Positions 10,341 through 19,143 of a stretch of 33,725 bases of DNA are shown here, in pieces. The first letter of the stretch is position 1, and each line of letters opens with the position of its first letter. This DNA is from an archaeon (lineage in GTDB: Archaea > Asgardarchaeota > Heimdallarchaeia > Heimdallarchaeales > JAJRWK01). The notes below the pieces were generated by a model that had not been told where the DNA came from, made no database searches, and worked only from the letters and a program-made list of their open reading frames with translations. The stretch spans positions 1 through 33,725 of the forward strand of contig JAJRWK010000038.1 of NCBI GenBank assembly GCA_024276795.1, written 5' to 3'. The translations under genes were made by a program, and so were the position numbers.

Positions 10341-10676
10341 ATGGTTATGTCCACATTTCCTGTTGCTATTGCTTGTGTAGCCGATGAAGATACAGTGCTG
10401 GGGTTAAAACTAGCAGGTATCCAAAAGGCAGCCATTATTAACGACGCGTCTGAGGCCCGTCAAAAGATAATCGAATTTGCAGAAGACCAAGAAGTTGCAG
10501 TCTTAATTATTAGTGAAGAAATTGCAGCAAAAAACGAAGAGCTAATTAATTCGTTATTGGAAAGACCTTTTCCGATCATTATAGAAATCCCCAGCTCAAA
10601 GGGAAGAATCGAAAAAGAGCATGACACGCTGAAAGAGCTAGTGAAGAGAGCAGTCGGTATCGAACTCAACATTTGA
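10341..10676 (+). CDS. atpF: A/V-type ATP synthase subunit F
   Basis: FPVAIACVADEDTVLGLKLAGI...VAVLIISEEIAAK...PFPIIIEIPSSKG match the A-ATPase subunit F pattern. Real start may be ATG 10347. Confidence 0.87.
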   Translation: MVMSTFPVAIACVADEDTVLGLKLAGIQKAAIINDASEARQKIIEFAEDQEVAVLIISEEIAAKNEELINSLLERPFPIIIEIPSSKGRIEKEHDTLKELVKRAVGIELNI

Positions 10677-10778
10677 AGTTTGAAATAATTGAGCTCTGAA
10701 CCAGAATAGCTTATGATAAAGAGTCACAAATCTCGTAGTTTTTGCAAGCATTTGGCAACAATGATCAATTGGTAAAAC

Positions 10779-10786
10779 CTATAAAC
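10779..10786 (+). promoter_or_regulatory. TATA box-like element upstream of tRNA-Pro
   Basis: aaacctataaaccc lies about 30-35 nt before the tRNA 5' end, the spacing expected for archaeal tRNA promoters. Confidence 0.45.
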
Positions 10787-10814
10787 CCAGAGAAACACCA
10801 GTAGACTTGAAAAT

Positions 10815-10921
10815 GGGCTGGTGGCGAAGCTTGGTATCGTCCCTGGTTTGGGAATGACACTCGCTAGAGAGTGTATCAAGTATCCAGGAGATCCTCGGTT
10901 CAAATCCGAGCCAGCCCACCA
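10815..10921 (+). tRNA. tRNA-Pro(TGG) with a 30-nt intron (10853-10882) and encoded CCA
   Basis: Acceptor GGGCTGG/CCAGCCC; anticodon stem CCTGG/CCAGG with TTTGGG; T arm CTCGG-TTCAAAT-CCGAG. Intron AATGACACTCGCTAGAGAGTGTATCAAGTA fits a bulge-helix-bulge at 37/38 (central helix TTTG/CAAG, bulges GG^A and TA^T). Confidence 0.93.
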
Positions 10922-10931
10922 CAATCTTCTT

Positions 10932-11822
10932 TCACAATTGTTTGAGCATATTGTTTAGATGATCCGCAAGAATTTTTTCTTCAATATCCTTGCCTGAACC
11001 AACATATGCTATACCTTCCAACAGACTCACTTCCAACACAGGAAAATGAAGACCAAGCTGTTGAGCAATGCTTTCAATATCCTGCTTACGCAAAAATTCG
11101 TTACACTCCTTCGTAAGGTACAAATCAAGTTTGTTTATTAGAATAATCCCATTTGATTTCTCGGATCTGCTCAGAGTAGAGATATGTCGTAATGCTTCTA
11201 TCTGCTCTTCGTCTCTGACTCGAGATCCATCTATTACATGAATGATAAACGTGGAATTTGAAACCGCTTCTTGCCAAAGATTCCAGAAGTCCCTCTGCCC
11301 ACCTAGATCAAGCAAAGTAATAGTTGAGCGGCCAATTTTTATTTCTCTCATGCTCTTTCCAAGAGTAGGAAGAGAAGTTTCATCTTGGAGTCTAAGCGGT
11401 TTTCCAGTAGCAAGATATCGAGCTAGAGTGGTCTTTCCAGCTTGTGAGGAACCAGTAATCGAAATGACTAATTGTTTCCCGAAAAGAATGTTAAACAGGG
11501 ATTTCCGAATGCGGGAAAAAAATGACCTTCTTGAACGCGACGAATTAGAAGGTTTCCCAGGATCCGACATCTCAAACTCAACAATCGAGTCGCCCAGATA
11601 GCTTCCATCGATAAGAAAGTATACAATGCGATCGTGATCTCTGTGGTTAATTATGACACTCCCAATTTCCAAATCTTTGTCTTCAACAAGGGCAGCGAGC
11701 TCTTCTTTACTGATAAATGCGCTGTCAAAGGATCGACATTTGGAACACTCCAATGTGCGGATCAATAAACCTTCCGATTCTGTGGAAAATGTGGAACCAG
11801 GGGTAATATTTCTTCGTTGCAT
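10932..11822 (-). CDS. Arf/Ras-superfamily small GTPase with about 110-aa N-terminal extension
   Basis: G1 GSSQAGKTT, G3 LLDLGGQRDFW, G4 NKLD. Start set at ATG 11822; the ORF-track start 11828 is TTG. Confidence 0.87.
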   Translation of the reverse strand: MQRRNITPGSTFSTESEGLLIRTLECSKCRSFDSAFISKEELAALVEDKDLEIGSVIINHRDHDRIVYFLIDGSYLGDSIVEFEMSDPGKPSNSSRSRRSFFSRIRKSLFNILFGKQLVISITGSSQAGKTTLARYLATGKPLRLQDETSLPTLGKSMREIKIGRSTITLLDLGGQRDFWNLWQEAVSNSTFIIHVIDGSRVRDEEQIEALRHISTLSRSEKSNGIILINKLDLYLTKECNEFLRKQDIESIAQQLGLHFPVLEVSLLEGIAYVGSGKDIEEKILADHLNNMLKQL

Positions 11823-11910
11823 TAACAATTAGTGATGATTACAACATATAAAACACGTAAAGTAGATAGATCCGTATCAAAGCGATTTGTGGCTCCAAAA
11901 TCGCCCGTGG

Positions 11911-12285
11911 TTAAAACCATGGAACTCGAGCGTGAATGTCAAAAAAATTAGAAAGTTGTTTCACTTTTCCGATATCATTATCCTTAGCAACACTTCTAAT
12001 GAGGTTAAGACCTTCAATATGATAGCAATAAGGTTTTTCGGGCCTTAGAAGAGACCTAGATATAAAATCAGGGCAACTGCAAAAAGTTTTTTCTAATACC
12101 AAATATGTTTTGGCTTGATCCTGACTCTGAATAAGGAATGCACGTAGACCCCCAAAAAGCTCTGGAGGAATAAGAGCGACTCTTGAAGGTGCAAGAGTTC
12201 CTTTTTGAGATTCCGGGGTTTTCAAAGGGTCATTTGACGGCACATCCTTGATTGAAGTCGATCTGTTTTTCGCTTTCCTTGGCAT
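11911..12285 (-). CDS. Small SWIM zinc-finger protein
   Basis: CSCPDFISRSLLRPEKPYCYH fits the SWIM pattern CxC-x(n)-CxH. Confidence 0.72.
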   Translation of the reverse strand: MPRKAKNRSTSIKDVPSNDPLKTPESQKGTLAPSRVALIPPELFGGLRAFLIQSQDQAKTYLVLEKTFCSCPDFISRSLLRPEKPYCYHIEGLNLIRSVAKDNDIGKVKQLSNFFDIHARVPWF

Positions 12286-12384
12286 TATTTCATAAACGGA
12301 TATGCTTAGAAAGTATCTATTTTTTTTGGTGAATGAAGTGTTGGAGAAAAAAGAAAGATTCAGACAAAGTTTTCCGAGATGCTC

Positions 12385-13170
12385 CTAAGATGTTGTGAGC
12401 AGTCGACTGTGACGAGACGAGGAAACTCTTTTTTTCATTAATTCACGGATCCATTTTGGAAAGACGATGCCCAATGTGAGAACAATCCACCCAAAGTCTC
12501 GACCTACAAAAATGATTGCAGAGCTTGTCCATTGTTCTAATTGCATGAAAAAAACACCAATCATTTCAAACAAGACCATTGAGACAAGACCAATCGTGGT
12601 TATCTTCACGCGTTGTTGAGCCCTCAAGTATGGAGTCGTTCGGATCACGCGTTGCAGTAGCATGATAAGAACGAGAAAACTAATGCTTGAAAAAATCGCC
12701 AATCCCATGGTCTGAATAATATGATTTTGTTTGAAGGTTCCCATTGCGAAGATTATCGCACCGATCAGCGTCAGCAACAGTACACCTCGGCGTGTAATAT
12801 TTGACCAATTCAATTGATAAGCGCTCCAGAAGCTGAAAAAAATAATGGTTAATGATCCGGAAATTAATGCTCCCCAGAATCGTATCACATGATTTGAATA
12901 AAAGATTCCATACGCTCTTGAGAATGTGGTGATCACTATTGCGAAGTATCCGGCGATTAAGTACCAAGAAGGAAGTTGCCTATTGGATCGTGAAAACAGC
13001 ACTAGCTTGAGGCGATTAAAGGCAAACCCTAGGAGTATGAGACCTAATATTCCCGCACTGAACTCTTCTATCATGAGAATTTGTAAAGATGTTAGCATTT
13101 GGTCATCAGCCGTTTTGTTTGGTTGAGAGCATAATCCAGTCAAAAGCTGTGTTACGTAGCGATAAGACAC
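12385..13170 (-). CDS. Multi-pass (about 7 TM) membrane protein, unknown function
   Basis: 261 aa with roughly seven hydrophobic segments and a basic C-terminal tail; no catalytic domain seen. Confidence 0.65.
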   Translation of the reverse strand: MSYRYVTQLLTGLCSQPNKTADDQMLTSLQILMIEEFSAGILGLILLGFAFNRLKLVLFSRSNRQLPSWYLIAGYFAIVITTFSRAYGIFYSNHVIRFWGALISGSLTIIFFSFWSAYQLNWSNITRRGVLLLTLIGAIIFAMGTFKQNHIIQTMGLAIFSSISFLVLIMLLQRVIRTTPYLRAQQRVKITTIGLVSMVLFEMIGVFFMQLEQWTSSAIIFVGRDFGWIVLTLGIVFPKWIRELMKKRVSSSRHSRLLTTS

Positions 13171-13371
13171 TAGGCCTGGACGGGGTGGTGTTGTGTTCGA
13201 CTGGTACTCTTCAACAGACTAATAGTATATTGATTATATAACTAGCTGAAATCAGTAAGTCTTAGCCACCGATTTTAGCGAGTGAAATCTCTCTTGGTGC
13301 AAAGAGAAGTACCATGTCGCCAACACGAAATACACAAAAATAACTTTCGAGAATTGTCCCATCGAAAAAAA

Positions 13372-13379
13372 GATATAAC
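13372..13379 (+). promoter_or_regulatory. TATA box-like element upstream of tRNA-Glu
   Basis: aaaaaagatataacaac about 30-35 nt before the tRNA 5' end. Confidence 0.45.
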
Positions 13380-13408
13380 AACAAGTGAACGTTGGTTTGA
13401 AATTGTGT

Positions 13409-13486
13409 GCCCCGGTAGTGTAGTCCGGCCCAGCACTACGGGCTCTCGCCCCGTCGACCCGGGTTCAAATCCCGGCCGGGGCACCA
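13409..13486 (+). tRNA. tRNA-Glu(CTC) with encoded CCA
   Basis: Acceptor GCCCCGG/CCGGGGC; anticodon arm ACGGG-CTCTCGC-CCCGT; T arm CCGGG-TTCAAAT-CCCGG; followed by ACCA. Confidence 0.95.
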
Positions 13487-15603
13487 GTATTTTTCATGTT
13501 ACTAGGAATGATAACTCCACTGCTTAGGTGAGTTAGAAACAGATCATAAGTTGAATAGACGTATCTATGAGAAACTCGTTGCGGACTAACCTTTAAAGTG
13601 GAAGACTCACGAGGAGAAACAGAATGCAGTAGTTTCACTCTTCTGATAGAGTCTAAGAAAGGAGATATGATTAGATATTCTCCAATTCCAAACTGGGTAA
13701 TCTCATTGCTAAGCTCCTCTGAGACTCCAATCGACCGTGACAAATATGTAGGAGAACTGCTTAGTTGAAAAATGAATTTAGTTGAAGAATTCCCTCGTAT
13801 AAGGGAAGAAAAAGCATCAGGGTCTTGAGAGACCAAGATAGATCCCATGCCATGAGCACGCCCAAGAAGGAGAAGAGTATCTGCGGTAGTTAGGCTCTTG
13901 TTGTCAGAAGCATGAGAAAAGGTGAAAAGTGATTCCTCAAACACAAGAAGTTGTTTAAGCGTGGCCACTTTCCCATCATTAATGGCTTTTCTAAGAAGAA
14001 GTCGCAGTATTATTGTTGTCAGAAATTTATAGTCCCAAATCCCTCTCACACCTTTTGTTAACGGGGTCATGTCAAGGATAAGAATGCTTCTAGGGTGATG
14101 ATTAAGGTGCTCATAAACAGCGTTGCGCCCAATTTCTGAAGTGTTGAGAAGATTGAACACTGATTCGCTAAACAGTAATGCCAATCGATTTATTAGACCA
14201 TCATAGCTCATTCTCTCAGCAGACCCAAATTTATCAATAAGCGCAGATCGTTTTTCGTGAAGAATTGAAACAAAGGTCTTCAAAGAAGGCGAGGGAGAGC
14301 TAGACGTAACCATTATTGTTTCTCTAAGAATACGAATCATACTTGGCGACAAATCGCTTCCAGAATCTCGTAAGACTTCTTGAAATAAAGCAACAATACT
14401 CTCAGAATCATCGAATAGGATCTTGTCAAACAAGTTGATACGAAGGCCATCTTCACTGCCTAGTTCCAACACTGTCGGGCCGAAACTCGAAAGGAGTTCA
14501 GCGTATTCTCCTTTAGGATCAAAAATAATCACCGCGACATTTGCCTGCGAGACTTGCGGAATTAAGAAAGAAAGCAATGTAGATTTCCCCTTGCCTACTG
14601 AGCCTATTATTTGAGCATTATAGTTTAGAGCAGAAAGAGGAAGGTTGACAGCTTCGTTTGTCATCACGTCATGACCAAGACATATCAGTGGCTCGTCCCG
14701 ATTCTGAAAAACTTGCCTTGAATCGTGGTGAACAATAAGAGAAGAAGAATTAGGAGGCATTAATTTCTCTTCAAAAGAAGAAGTTTCATTTCCTAAAAGC
14801 AAGTCTTTTACTTTTCGCTTAGAAATAGCTTTTCGAGAGAAGTGTGCGAGAAAAGAGAAACGACTTCGTTCAGCGAAAACCAACCGAAGCCGATTCTTGA
14901 ATCGGACGTAGAACGAGATATAAGGCTTCCCTCTAGCATTAAGAACGTCAAGGGGATTCAACAGTGGATCAATTGCAGATAAATCAGGTACTCGTAGCGA
15001 AGAATTGAATATATTTTGAAATTCACAAAGGAGGTTTTGAGAAACTGTTGGTAAAAGGAAAATCTGATTCTTACCCATGTGAGTCAAGAAACTGATGATC
15101 TGTTGTCTTGAATTAATCATTATGTCCGTTCTAGGTTTTGGTAGAACAGCAAGAAGATAGTGAGAAGGATCTTGGTCGGGCAATCCAATGTGAATGAGGT
15201 TACCCCCTATCTCTTGTAAGAATGAAAAAAGCTTAGAAGACAGAGCTAGACCTCTCGTATTATTATCCCAGGAAGATTTTGCCCGAACTCCAAATATGAC
15301 CACTTCTCGATTAGTCCGACCTATCTGAAGCTTCCCGGTTTTATGCAAGACAATCTTATGTGAAAAAGGATTTGCAAAGAAAGACAAAAAGAAGATGCCA
15401 AAAAAACCTAAAACAAGGATTGTATAGAGGATAGAATGAGTGAGAGAAAAAGGAGGAAAGAGAAATCTTTTCATCCGACTTATAACGTCCAAATAAAAAG
15501 TGTGAAGGACAGGATAGAGGAAGAACCAAAAAGCCAAAACTAGCATTGCCAAGAACGTTGAATTTGCGTACATTAAGCGATTGCGAAGAGAAAATCGAGA
15601 CAT
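13465..15603 (-). CDS. Membrane-anchored HerA/VirB4/TraG-type P-loop ATPase
   Basis: Two N-terminal TM segments; Walker A GSVGKGKSTLLSFLIPQ, then VAVIIFDPKGEYAELL; Walker B-like LKQLLVFEESLFTF; LVSQDPDAFSSLIRGNSSTKFIFQL. Confidence 0.8.
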   Translation of the reverse strand: MSRFSLRNRLMYANSTFLAMLVLAFWFFLYPVLHTFYLDVISRMKRFLFPPFSLTHSILYTILVLGFFGIFFLSFFANPFSHKIVLHKTGKLQIGRTNREVVIFGVRAKSSWDNNTRGLALSSKLFSFLQEIGGNLIHIGLPDQDPSHYLLAVLPKPRTDIMINSRQQIISFLTHMGKNQIFLLPTVSQNLLCEFQNIFNSSLRVPDLSAIDPLLNPLDVLNARGKPYISFYVRFKNRLRLVFAERSRFSFLAHFSRKAISKRKVKDLLLGNETSSFEEKLMPPNSSSLIVHHDSRQVFQNRDEPLICLGHDVMTNEAVNLPLSALNYNAQIIGSVGKGKSTLLSFLIPQVSQANVAVIIFDPKGEYAELLSSFGPTVLELGSEDGLRINLFDKILFDDSESIVALFQEVLRDSGSDLSPSMIRILRETIMVTSSSPSPSLKTFVSILHEKRSALIDKFGSAERMSYDGLINRLALLFSESVFNLLNTSEIGRNAVYEHLNHHPRSILILDMTPLTKGVRGIWDYKFLTTIILRLLLRKAINDGKVATLKQLLVFEESLFTFSHASDNKSLTTADTLLLLGRAHGMGSILVSQDPDAFSSLIRGNSSTKFIFQLSSSPTYLSRSIGVSEELSNEITQFGIGEYLIISPFLDSIRRVKLLHSVSPRESSTLKVSPQRVSHRYVYSTYDLFLTHLSSGVIIPSNMKNTGAPAGI

Positions 15604-15843
15604 CTCGGAAGGGATCTAACTAATTCTGTTGAAAAAGAACTGAATTCAGTCATAGCTCTTTTCTCCGCAAATTATGATATTTGGAGTAATGAGTGTTCCA
15701 AACCAGTGATTGTTATGGGGACATCCAGCCTTTGCACATAGGGATTAGATCTCAATAATACTACAGATAAGTAGATGAGATTCCAAAAAGATATTATCCA
15801 AATAATACATTAATTAAGAATACTATTCAAAGAATAATTATCG

Positions 15844-16050
15844 ATGTATATCCGTAGATTAGTAAAAAAATACAAGAATAAAGACGGAGAAATAGTTGAA
15901 AAAGTCTATTACTATAAATACAAGAGTGTTAGACGAGGAAAAAAAGTTGTAAGTGTTTACTTGGGAAAAGCTAACGAAGAGGAATTCTGGCATTACCAAA
16001 GAGAAGAAGGGAAGAAAAGAAAAGGCCCTTTGCAAACAATGAGAATGTAA
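15844..16050 (+). CDS. Small basic protein of unknown function
   Basis: 68 aa: MYIRRLVKKYKNKDGEIVEKVYYYKYKSVRRGKKVVSVYLGKANEEEF. Resembles the N-terminal segment of some transposases (YIRR..K.G....YYY.KS.R..KKV...YLG). AT-rich upstream region. Confidence 0.5.
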   Translation: MYIRRLVKKYKNKDGEIVEKVYYYKYKSVRRGKKVVSVYLGKANEEEFWHYQREEGKKRKGPLQTMRM

Positions 16051-16245
16051 GACAGAAAAGAATATCGGAGACGAATAAGTAGGAGAACTCTCTCTATAAC
16101 GTTGAAAGATACATAAGCAATGCAATTCTTTTTTCAAGAAAGCAACATCCCATTCGCTGTTTTCTATCAGCAAGTCGCAAGATCCAGGATCAGCGTCTTT
16201 TATATTGAGAGAGGAAGGGAGGAGTGATTTCCGAAGGAGATAGAA

Positions 16246-17115
16246 ATGTCGTTATTGATATCAGATGAAAAGATTCAGCAGAAGAATCTTGATTTGGAAA
16301 AGGCCCAAGCAATAATCCTACCAATTTTGAAGCAAGAATCTGGCCTGGCAAAACATGTATGGAAAGAAATTACAAAATTAGCATCAACTGCCTTGAAGGA
16401 AGTCGGATTAGGGATTATTTCTCGCAAACTAGTTTGGTGGTACTATTCAAGGATAATGTTCAAACAGGCTAGAAGGGGAAAATCATTATTGGAAATAGAA
16501 AAAATCCTTCGAAGATTGACTAGACAGCACTTTAGGAAAGAGCGTGATAAAATACCAAACTTAGAGATCCGAGCAACTCGCTGTTTTCAAACGATCTGCA
16601 ATTATATTAAAGGAAAAGACATTCTAGATCTTGGAGCTGGAGACGGACTTTTGGGAGAAAAAATTGCAACACAATTGAAGAAAAGAGTCTTGCTTTTCGA
16701 CATTATAGATTATAATTATTCAAATCTACCGATGAACACCTACAATGAGGGGGAAGCGGTTCCAGTTCCATCAAATTCGGTAGATACAACGATCTTGTAT
16801 ACTGTTCTCCACCACGCTAGAAATCCACACTTCTTGCTGAAGGAAGCCGTTCGAGTCACGAAACATAGAATAATTATCATAGAGGGATACATAGACACAG
16901 TAAAGCATTATCACGTCAATGCGTTCTTTGACTGGTTTCTAAATCGAGTTATTAAGGATGAAGACGTGCCCGTGCCTCTTAACTACAATACTACTACAAA
17001 ATGGGATCACATTTTTCGATCAATGAGATTAAGAATTGTTGAAAAGAGGTATTTGGGGATCGATGAACCACTAGCTCCCGAATTCCATATACTTTATGTT
17101 CTTGATAAGCACTAA
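16246..17115 (+). CDS. Class I SAM-dependent methyltransferase
   Basis: Motif I KDILDLGAGDGLLGEKIA; EAVPVPSNSVDTTILYTVLHHARNPHFLLKEAVRVTKHRIIIIEG, Methyltransf_11-like. Confidence 0.85.
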   Translation: MSLLISDEKIQQKNLDLEKAQAIILPILKQESGLAKHVWKEITKLASTALKEVGLGIISRKLVWWYYSRIMFKQARRGKSLLEIEKILRRLTRQHFRKERDKIPNLEIRATRCFQTICNYIKGKDILDLGAGDGLLGEKIATQLKKRVLLFDIIDYNYSNLPMNTYNEGEAVPVPSNSVDTTILYTVLHHARNPHFLLKEAVRVTKHRIIIIEGYIDTVKHYHVNAFFDWFLNRVIKDEDVPVPLNYNTTTKWDHIFRSMRLRIVEKRYLGIDEPLAPEFHILYVLDKH

Positions 17116-18596
17116 ATGAAAGATACCCAATCCCCTCCTAAAACTTGTTCAATTAGGAAATTAACGGAAGAAACAGAGAGAGGGATAGATTCTGTTCGCA
17201 AAAGCCATAGCTCATCTATATTATCTGATTTTCGACAAAAATCACCCAAATACCGTGGTTTGGAAGGTAATAGATATCTGATCTGAGCGAATTTTTCCGA
17301 GCTTTTTCTAGGAGAGCGCGCTTTCTTGTTAATAGATACTACTAAGCGATCCAGTTGAAAAGTGTAATCACGGGACTGCAAAAGAGAATCAAGAACCCTC
17401 TGTACTTGATCGGGAAGAGCGGTTTCGGATTTTAAAATCTCAAACGATATAAGTTTTCCTTTTGAAGCTTTAAAACGGATAAACAGGTTTGGTGAAAACA
17501 GCTCTATAACATGACTATTTCCCCTAGCAGAGTACCCAAGGCGTTTTGCAGTTTCCATTACTATTCTCGAATTAATAGGGATACCAATTCTGCCAGACCA
17601 CCACGTATTCTTAATTCCCTTGGGAAAAGTACCCACGTCACAAGCAGAAGGCATTCTTTTTCCTCGAATATTTTGAAACGTGGTGATTGAGGAAACGTTG
17701 TTTCCAATACATCTAAGGTCTCTTAGGAATGTAGAAACTTTTGAGAAGCGATCCACATCTCTTGGATCGGTCCAGAGTCTAATTAGCCACAGATCTCTAG
17801 TTCTGGTAATGTCAACAATTGGGAAGCATTCTAAGAGCGCTTCAAATTTCTGAATTTCGGATGAGGGGATAGGGTCGGTTCTAACAAGAATTGGTCGGTT
17901 ATAAGAGCCAATTATTGTTGGTGGTGATACCCAAGGATATTCATAAATTACTTCGTTGTCAATCATTTGAGTCAGCTTTTCTGTCGCTTTTGCAGTTCTT
18001 CTTTGTATTGAACCCCAGATGGTTTCTACTCTCCCACCATGCATGATCACATGGTTTTCTTCCAAGAAGCGTTCTGAGATCACATCGAGAAGTTCCGCCC
18101 CTGCACGAAAATAATAATGTCGGGAGATCATTTCAGATGGGATTTTATGCAAAATCTTTGGACTCAAATAATAAGAGTAGGACTCATATTCAGAGAAATT
18201 TGCGCCAAATTCGAAAGCTTCAAGGGGATTGCGTAACAGAACTTCAACATAAACACAGTCTGAAATAGGATCTTGAAATGCAACGCCAAGAAAAGTCATG
18301 GAGGGGATACTTTCCTCCACAACTCTTGTCTCAAGAGCAGCTTCAAGAGAAATTCGGCGTAACTGAAGCAAACCGTGAAATAGTCCTAGAGTGCGATAAT
18401 GGGGGACAACATAGATGCGGGGAACGAAATAAGCATCAAACCTACGAATGATGTGAAGAGTCTGTTTGGAAGAAGTGAATTCTAAATCAATGGCAACTAA
18501 AGGGCGCAGGATATAGGAATGCAGTAGTTCAACTAACCTTTCTTTGGATCTTTTTGCTTGTTGACCAAGCGAGAGGAAAAATGTATCTAATAGCAC
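17112..18596 (-). CDS. Hypothetical protein, 494 aa
   Basis: Long ORF on the coding strand of its neighbours; GTG start overlaps the 3' end of the 147-aa gene. Confidence 0.75.
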   Translation of the reverse strand: MLLDTFFLSLGQQAKRSKERLVELLHSYILRPLVAIDLEFTSSKQTLHIIRRFDAYFVPRIYVVPHYRTLGLFHGLLQLRRISLEAALETRVVEESIPSMTFLGVAFQDPISDCVYVEVLLRNPLEAFEFGANFSEYESYSYYLSPKILHKIPSEMISRHYYFRAGAELLDVISERFLEENHVIMHGGRVETIWGSIQRRTAKATEKLTQMIDNEVIYEYPWVSPPTIIGSYNRPILVRTDPIPSSEIQKFEALLECFPIVDITRTRDLWLIRLWTDPRDVDRFSKVSTFLRDLRCIGNNVSSITTFQNIRGKRMPSACDVGTFPKGIKNTWWSGRIGIPINSRIVMETAKRLGYSARGNSHVIELFSPNLFIRFKASKGKLISFEILKSETALPDQVQRVLDSLLQSRDYTFQLDRLVVSINKKARSPRKSSEKFAQIRYLLPSKPRYLGDFCRKSDNIDELWLLRTESIPLSVSSVNFLIEQVLGGDWVSFI

Positions 18597-19030
18597 ATCG
18601 AGTAGTTCAGAGGGGGTAGGAGCGTTTTGACTCTGAGAATCATCATTTCAGAGAAGTCGGGAGGCAATGTTACGAATCTTAATAGAGTGTTAAAGAGAAG
18701 AAGCTCCTCATCAGAAAGAGGAGTCCGGGTCTTGATAATAACCGCCTTCGAGTGAGCCTGTCGAATGACTCGAAGAAGTCCTGCGAAATAGGGATTAAAC
18801 CCGGGGGTAATAGAAGGATTCAAAAGAGCTTCGAGAAGAGCTTGCCTTAGCACATCAAACCAACTATGCGATTCATCAAATTGATTGAGAAAAACTAAAA
18901 CACTTTGAAAAAGTGTTTTTCTCCTCTCAAGAGGTATCCTTGCTTGAGCAAAAAGTTCATACAACCATTCTTGCACTTCACTCAGAGTCAAAAGCCCTTC
19001 CCAATAAGAGGATAGACGGTGTGAATCCAT
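18587..19030 (-). CDS. Hypothetical helical protein, 147 aa
   Basis: ORF stop overlaps the start of the 494-aa gene (ATGTGCTATTAG), consistent with coupled translation. Confidence 0.7.
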   Translation of the reverse strand: MDSHRLSSYWEGLLTLSEVQEWLYELFAQARIPLERRKTLFQSVLVFLNQFDESHSWFDVLRQALLEALLNPSITPGFNPYFAGLLRVIRQAHSKAVIIKTRTPLSDEELLLFNTLLRFVTLPPDFSEMMILRVKTLLPPLNYSMCY

Positions 19031-19143
19031 TACTATGCACCGACAGGTAAAAAGAGAAAAGGTTCATTTTCCTTGATGAATAGAAAATAATAAAAAAGAT
19101 TCTCTGAAGGATGTAACGAATATTCGGTGAACCAAGGAGAAAG

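Noticed and set aside
10724-10924. 66-aa minus-strand ORF over tRNA-Pro
   Set aside because: Overlaps the tRNA antisense; the MWWAGSDLNRG start is the typical artefact of translating a tRNA 3' end.
11829-11910. GTGATGA C-box-like sequence suggesting a C/D box sRNA
   Set aside because: No matching D box (CTGA) at suitable spacing; region is better explained as the GTPase promoter with a TATA-like tttatatg.
13275-13527. 69-aa (-) and 81-aa (+) ORFs over tRNA-Glu
   Set aside because: PRPGFEPGSTGREPVVLGRTTLPG and its partner are classic tRNA-antisense/sense artefacts.
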